Notes under the pieces: model-generated
The model's input: the letters and a program-made list of their open reading frames with translations, nothing else
Databases searched by the model: none
What the model was told of the DNA's origin: nothing
From: Sulfobacillus acidophilus DSM 10332
GTDB taxonomy: Bacteria > Bacillota > Sulfobacillia > Sulfobacillales > Sulfobacillaceae
Reading direction: 5' to 3'
Length of the DNA: 64,000 nucleotides
NCBI GenBank assembly: GCA_000237975.1
Contig: CP003179.1
Location: 3,408,899 to 3,472,898, forward strand
Made by a program: the position numbers and the translations under genes
In this document: positions 61,744 through 64,000 of the stretch, one piece after another
How the letters are laid out: each line of letters opens with the position of its first letter
Position numbering within the stretch: position 1 is the stretch's first letter

Positions 61744-62445
61744 CTATTTTTTGATCGCGCGCCCCAAGTGTTGCGGGGCCCGTGGATAACCGGCGGGCGT
61801 CGACGAGACCTTCTTGATCAGTAAAATTTGATCCGGTTGTCCCGTCGCATCAGGAGCGTACCCGGGTACCGCCTCGTCCACCCGGCCCCCCAAAACCTCA
61901 GCCAACGCCGTTTCCTCCGCAGATAAAAATCCGGTCCGGGCGCTTTTAAAAATGGCTACCCGCCCGCCAACCGCACAAAACGGCAATCCTAACTCCAACG
62001 ATACCGCAGTTGGCGCGACCGCACGGAGCGTAACCAGATCAAACGCTTCTCGCTCGCGAGCCTCTCGTCGAATCCACCCTTCGGCCCGATCCAATATCAC
62101 CTTAACATGCTTTATCCCCAGCTTGTCCACTGTTTCCTGAAGAAAAATCGCTCGCCGGGAGCGCGATTCGACCAGCGTCCAATGGACACCTGGGGAAACA
62201 ATCTGTAGCACCAACCCCGGAAAGCCGGCCCCACTCCCGATATCCAAGGCTCGTCCGCCACGCGGTACCCACGGCAATAACGCGAGGGAATCCGCAATCC
62301 CGCGTTGCCATAAGGCGTCATGGCTCCACCCGACCAAGTTACCCGGATAGGATTCCACCGCCTCGACAAACTGCTTTAACCGGACACGAGCTTCGTCACG
62401 GATATCAAATTTGTTTAGAACCTCTTCGGCAATGGGATCGTGCAT
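61744..62445 (-). CDS. rsmG: 16S rRNA G527 N7-methyltransferase
   Basis: 233 residues. ALDIGSGAGFPGLVLQIV (SAM motif), VESRSRRAIFL and VTLRAVAP are RsmG motifs. Its loss typically gives low-level streptomycin resistance. ATG at 62445 follows TTGGAGGGG, directly after the yidC terminator T-run. It is preceded by yidC without mnmG, mnmE or jag between. Confidence 0.95.
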   Translation of the reverse strand: MHDPIAEEVLNKFDIRDEARVRLKQFVEAVESYPGNLVGWSHDALWQRGIADSLALLPWVPRGGRALDIGSGAGFPGLVLQIVSPGVHWTLVESRSRRAIFLQETVDKLGIKHVKVILDRAEGWIRREAREREAFDLVTLRAVAPTAVSLELGLPFCAVGGRVAIFKSARTGFLSAEETALAEVLGGRVDEAVPGYAPDATGQPDQILLIKKVSSTPAGYPRAPQHLGRAIKK

Positions 62446-62458
62446 GGACTACCCCTCC

Positions 62459-62490
62459 AAAAAATATAAACCGCGCCCACGCGCGGTTTA
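62459..62490 (-). terminator. Terminator after yidC, abutting the rsmG ribosome site
   Basis: AAACCGCGC pairs with GCGCGGTTT around GTGG, followed by ATATTTTTT. The rsmG Shine-Dalgarno GGAGGGG begins at the end of the T-run. Confidence 0.8.
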
Positions 62491-62509
62491 ATGACCACTC
62501 GACCCGCTG

Positions 62510-63181
62510 TTAATGAGTCGCCGGCGTACCGCCGGCCGCACCACCCACGGGCTTTCGCAACAATATCGTGGTTTGGGCCACCTGAAAAATGTTCGACACC
62601 ACATAATAAATGCTAAGCCCGGCCGGGAACTTAAACGCCACGTAACCAAACACAATCGGCATCATCCAGAGCATCATTTTTTGACTCGCCTGGGTTTCCG
62701 GTTGCGGAGGCGTCATCGCCATTGCCTGCTTCTGCATAAAGAAGGTGCTGACGGCCACTAATATCGCGAGGATCCCGGTATGATCCGGGTGTCCCAAATT
62801 TTTCCATATCCAGCTGCTGAGGTGATATTTGTCATAATGAAAGTTCCGTAATACGTCAAAGAGCCCGTACATCACCGGAATCTGCAAAATTAACGGCAAA
62901 CACCCGGATGCCGGATTGACGCCCTCTTCTTTATAAAGCTTGGCAATTTCGGCATTTAAGGTTTGAGGGTTGCCTTTATGCCGTTGTTGCAATTCCCGTT
63001 GCTTGGGAGCCAAACGGGCCATTTTTTGCATCGATCGGGCTTGACTGATCCCCAGCGGCAACAAAACCAACCGGACGAGCAGCGTAAGGAGGATAATCCC
63101 GACGACATAACTCCCGCTCCAATGCGAAAACGCCACAAAAATGGCTGTCAACAGTCCGGTAAATGCGTGCCATATCCCCAT
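62510..63181 (-). CDS. yidC: Membrane protein insertase YidC/OxaA
   Basis: 223 residues with five helices: LLTLLVRLVLLPLG carries the groove Arg (TM2), MQKMARLAPKQRELQQRHKG the cytoplasmic helical hairpin, and VNPASGCLPLILQIPVMYGL the next helix. The protein is shorter than Gram-negative YidC and lacks a lipobox Cys, as for some Firmicutes. ATG at 63181 follows AGGAGG. Confidence 0.95.
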   Translation of the reverse strand: MGIWHAFTGLLTAIFVAFSHWSGSYVVGIILLTLLVRLVLLPLGISQARSMQKMARLAPKQRELQQRHKGNPQTLNAEIAKLYKEEGVNPASGCLPLILQIPVMYGLFDVLRNFHYDKYHLSSWIWKNLGHPDHTGILAILVAVSTFFMQKQAMAMTPPQPETQASQKMMLWMMPIVFGYVAFKFPAGLSIYYVVSNIFQVAQTTILLRKPVGGAAGGTPATH

Positions 63182-63199
63182 ACATTCTCCTCCTGCCCA

Positions 63200-63460
63200 T
63201 TAGGGAACCGGATCATACCCGCCTTCATGCAATGGATGGCACCGGCTAATCCGCTTGATCGCTAACCAAAGCCCCTTGCCGGCCCCGTACTTACCGACGG
63301 CTTCCACCGCATATTGCGAGCACGTCGGAATATATCGACAGGACGGCGGGGTCATCGGTGATATATATCGTTGATACCCGCGAATCGCAGCCATAACCAA
63401 CCGGGCACCCCACCGGACCCGGGTGCCCGATTCACTCCCGCTCTTTCCAGCAACCTGCAC
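63200..63460 (-). CDS. yidD: Membrane protein insertion efficiency factor YidD
   Basis: 86 residues with [30 protein letters not shown] and GYDPVP, the three-Cys YidD family. GTG at 63460 follows AAGAGGGTG and overlaps rnpA by 29 bases; TTG at 63400 or ATG at 63394 are alternative starts that would give the more usual compact N-terminus. Confidence 0.92.
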   Translation of the reverse strand: MQVAGKSGSESGTRVRWGARLVMAAIRGYQRYISPMTPPSCRYIPTCSQYAVEAVGKYGAGKGLWLAIKRISRCHPLHEGGYDPVP

Positions 63461-63776
63461 GACGCAGCACCCTCTTCAAAGCGCCCAGCACCTCATTCCA
63501 GGGAGCATCGGCCACCTCAGGTTTACCCATGACGACCAAGTCCCCGCACTCCCCGATATGCTCCGCCATTTCTTGTACGGCAGCGCGCAACCGCCGTTTG
63601 ACCCGATTGCGCTCCACGGCACCACCGACCGCCCGCTGCGCCGTAAATCCAATGCGCACGGCGGCTTGGCTCTGAGGAAGAATGAAAAGGACCAGGAGCC
63701 GGTCACCAAACCGTCGCCCGCGCCTGATCACAGCCCCAAACTCCGCTCGTTTTTTGAGCCGAACGGGATGTTTCAT
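63432..63776 (-). CDS. rnpA: Ribonuclease P protein component
   Basis: 114 residues. [40 protein letters not shown] with the RNR-type motif. It binds the RNase P RNA and pre-tRNA 5' leaders. ATG at 63776 shares its A with the rpmH stop (TGATG), so it is coupled to rpmH. Confidence 0.95.
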   Translation of the reverse strand: MKHPVRLKKRAEFGAVIRRGRRFGDRLLVLFILPQSQAAVRIGFTAQRAVGGAVERNRVKRRLRAAVQEMAEHIGECGDLVVMGKPEVADAPWNEVLGALKRVLRRAGCWKERE

Positions 63777-63910
63777 CACCCGGCTAGCCGCTTGCGTCCC
63801 TTCTGACGCCGACGCCGCAAAACGGCGCGTCCTTGACGCGTCCGCATCCGCTGCCGAAACCCGTGCACCTTGGCCCGATGCCGGCGATTGGGCTGAAATG
63901 TTCGTTTCAC
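63776..63910 (-). CDS. rpmH: 50S ribosomal protein L34
   Basis: A 44-residue highly basic protein: [20 protein letters not shown] followed by [22 protein letters not shown] at 63910 follows GGGAGGTGAAGGATT. First gene of the origin-side operon; promoter upstream at 63948. A longer out-of-frame reading across it is spurious. Confidence 0.96.
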   Translation of the reverse strand: MKRTFQPNRRHRAKVHGFRQRMRTRQGRAVLRRRRQKGRKRLAG

Positions 63911-63947
63911 AATCCTTCACCTCCCAGGCCCGCGCAAATCGTGATCT

Positions 63948-63976
63948 ATTATAGCGACGGCTGATCTAAGGGTCAA
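63948..63976 (-). promoter_or_regulatory. rpmH promoter
   Basis: TTGACC (63976-63971), 17 bases, TATAAT (63953-63948) on the minus strand; near-consensus. The dnaA gene is expected on the other side beyond the window. Confidence 0.85.
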
Positions 63977-64000
63977 GGACACCCGTCGTGTCGAATTCTT

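Overview
The window reads as a stretch of chromosome from a fairly GC-rich, spore-forming Firmicute, most likely a Sulfobacillus-like thermoacidophile. That assignment is inferred from gene order and protein character, not from a database search. The right edge is the classical origin-proximal segment (rpmH, rnpA, yidD, yidC, rsmG, parA, parB, all on the minus strand), so dnaA and oriC should lie just beyond base 64000. Firmicute and sporulation signatures include YyaC, DUF951, DUF4446, YkvI, the rpsF-ssb-rpsR operon and the rlmH/htrA neighbourhood.

Layout. 0-13 kb: a mixed region with a partial M24 peptidase, a Mug-type DNA glycosylase, a flavoprotein paired with a permease-prefix membrane protein, HAD, FabH, a J-domain zinc-finger membrane protein, a Tat-exported phosphoesterase with a cytochrome c, a single-domain response regulator, an active nitrilase, TusA, a nitrilase-amidohydrolase fusion with degenerate active sites, and an HNH nuclease. 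13-17 kb: a polyamine operon (pyruvoyl arginine decarboxylase, SpeE, SpeB) followed by argS. 17-22 kb: a class A PBP, a Dam-like methylase, a two-gene chromate transporter and an N-truncated HutI. 22-35 kb: a long minus-strand run, ggt-lpd-E1alpha-E1alpha-E1beta-E2-lipA-lipB-VIT-sulfite-oxidase-like, whose last gene is cut by an IS3-family element with a 3-bp target duplication. 35-40 kb: Ogt, MazG, old yellow enzyme, RlmH, HtrA, then a decayed intergenic zone carrying an HtrA-gene remnant. 40-45 kb: a paaG-paaH-paaJ-like operon with PaaH split in two, behind a glycerate kinase. 45-48 kb: two tRNAs, an L,D-transpeptidase, small membrane proteins, a class II aldolase and an EamA transporter. 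48-64 kb: core replication and translation genes (purA, dnaB, a LonB/LonC-type protease, rplI, rpsR, ssb, rpsF), a cluster of small membrane and TPR proteins, sporulation-linked yyaC and the origin cluster.

How the genes work together. The lipoate genes lie directly behind the E2 gene whose product they modify. The three polyamine enzymes together make putrescine from arginine and spermidine from putrescine. The Paa-like genes form a lower beta-oxidation module. Translational coupling by short stop/start overlaps is frequent. Three genes have good Shine-Dalgarno sequences but a near-cognate start codon (ACG, CTG, ATC) at the proper spacing. I found no CRISPR array, prophage or complete restriction system.
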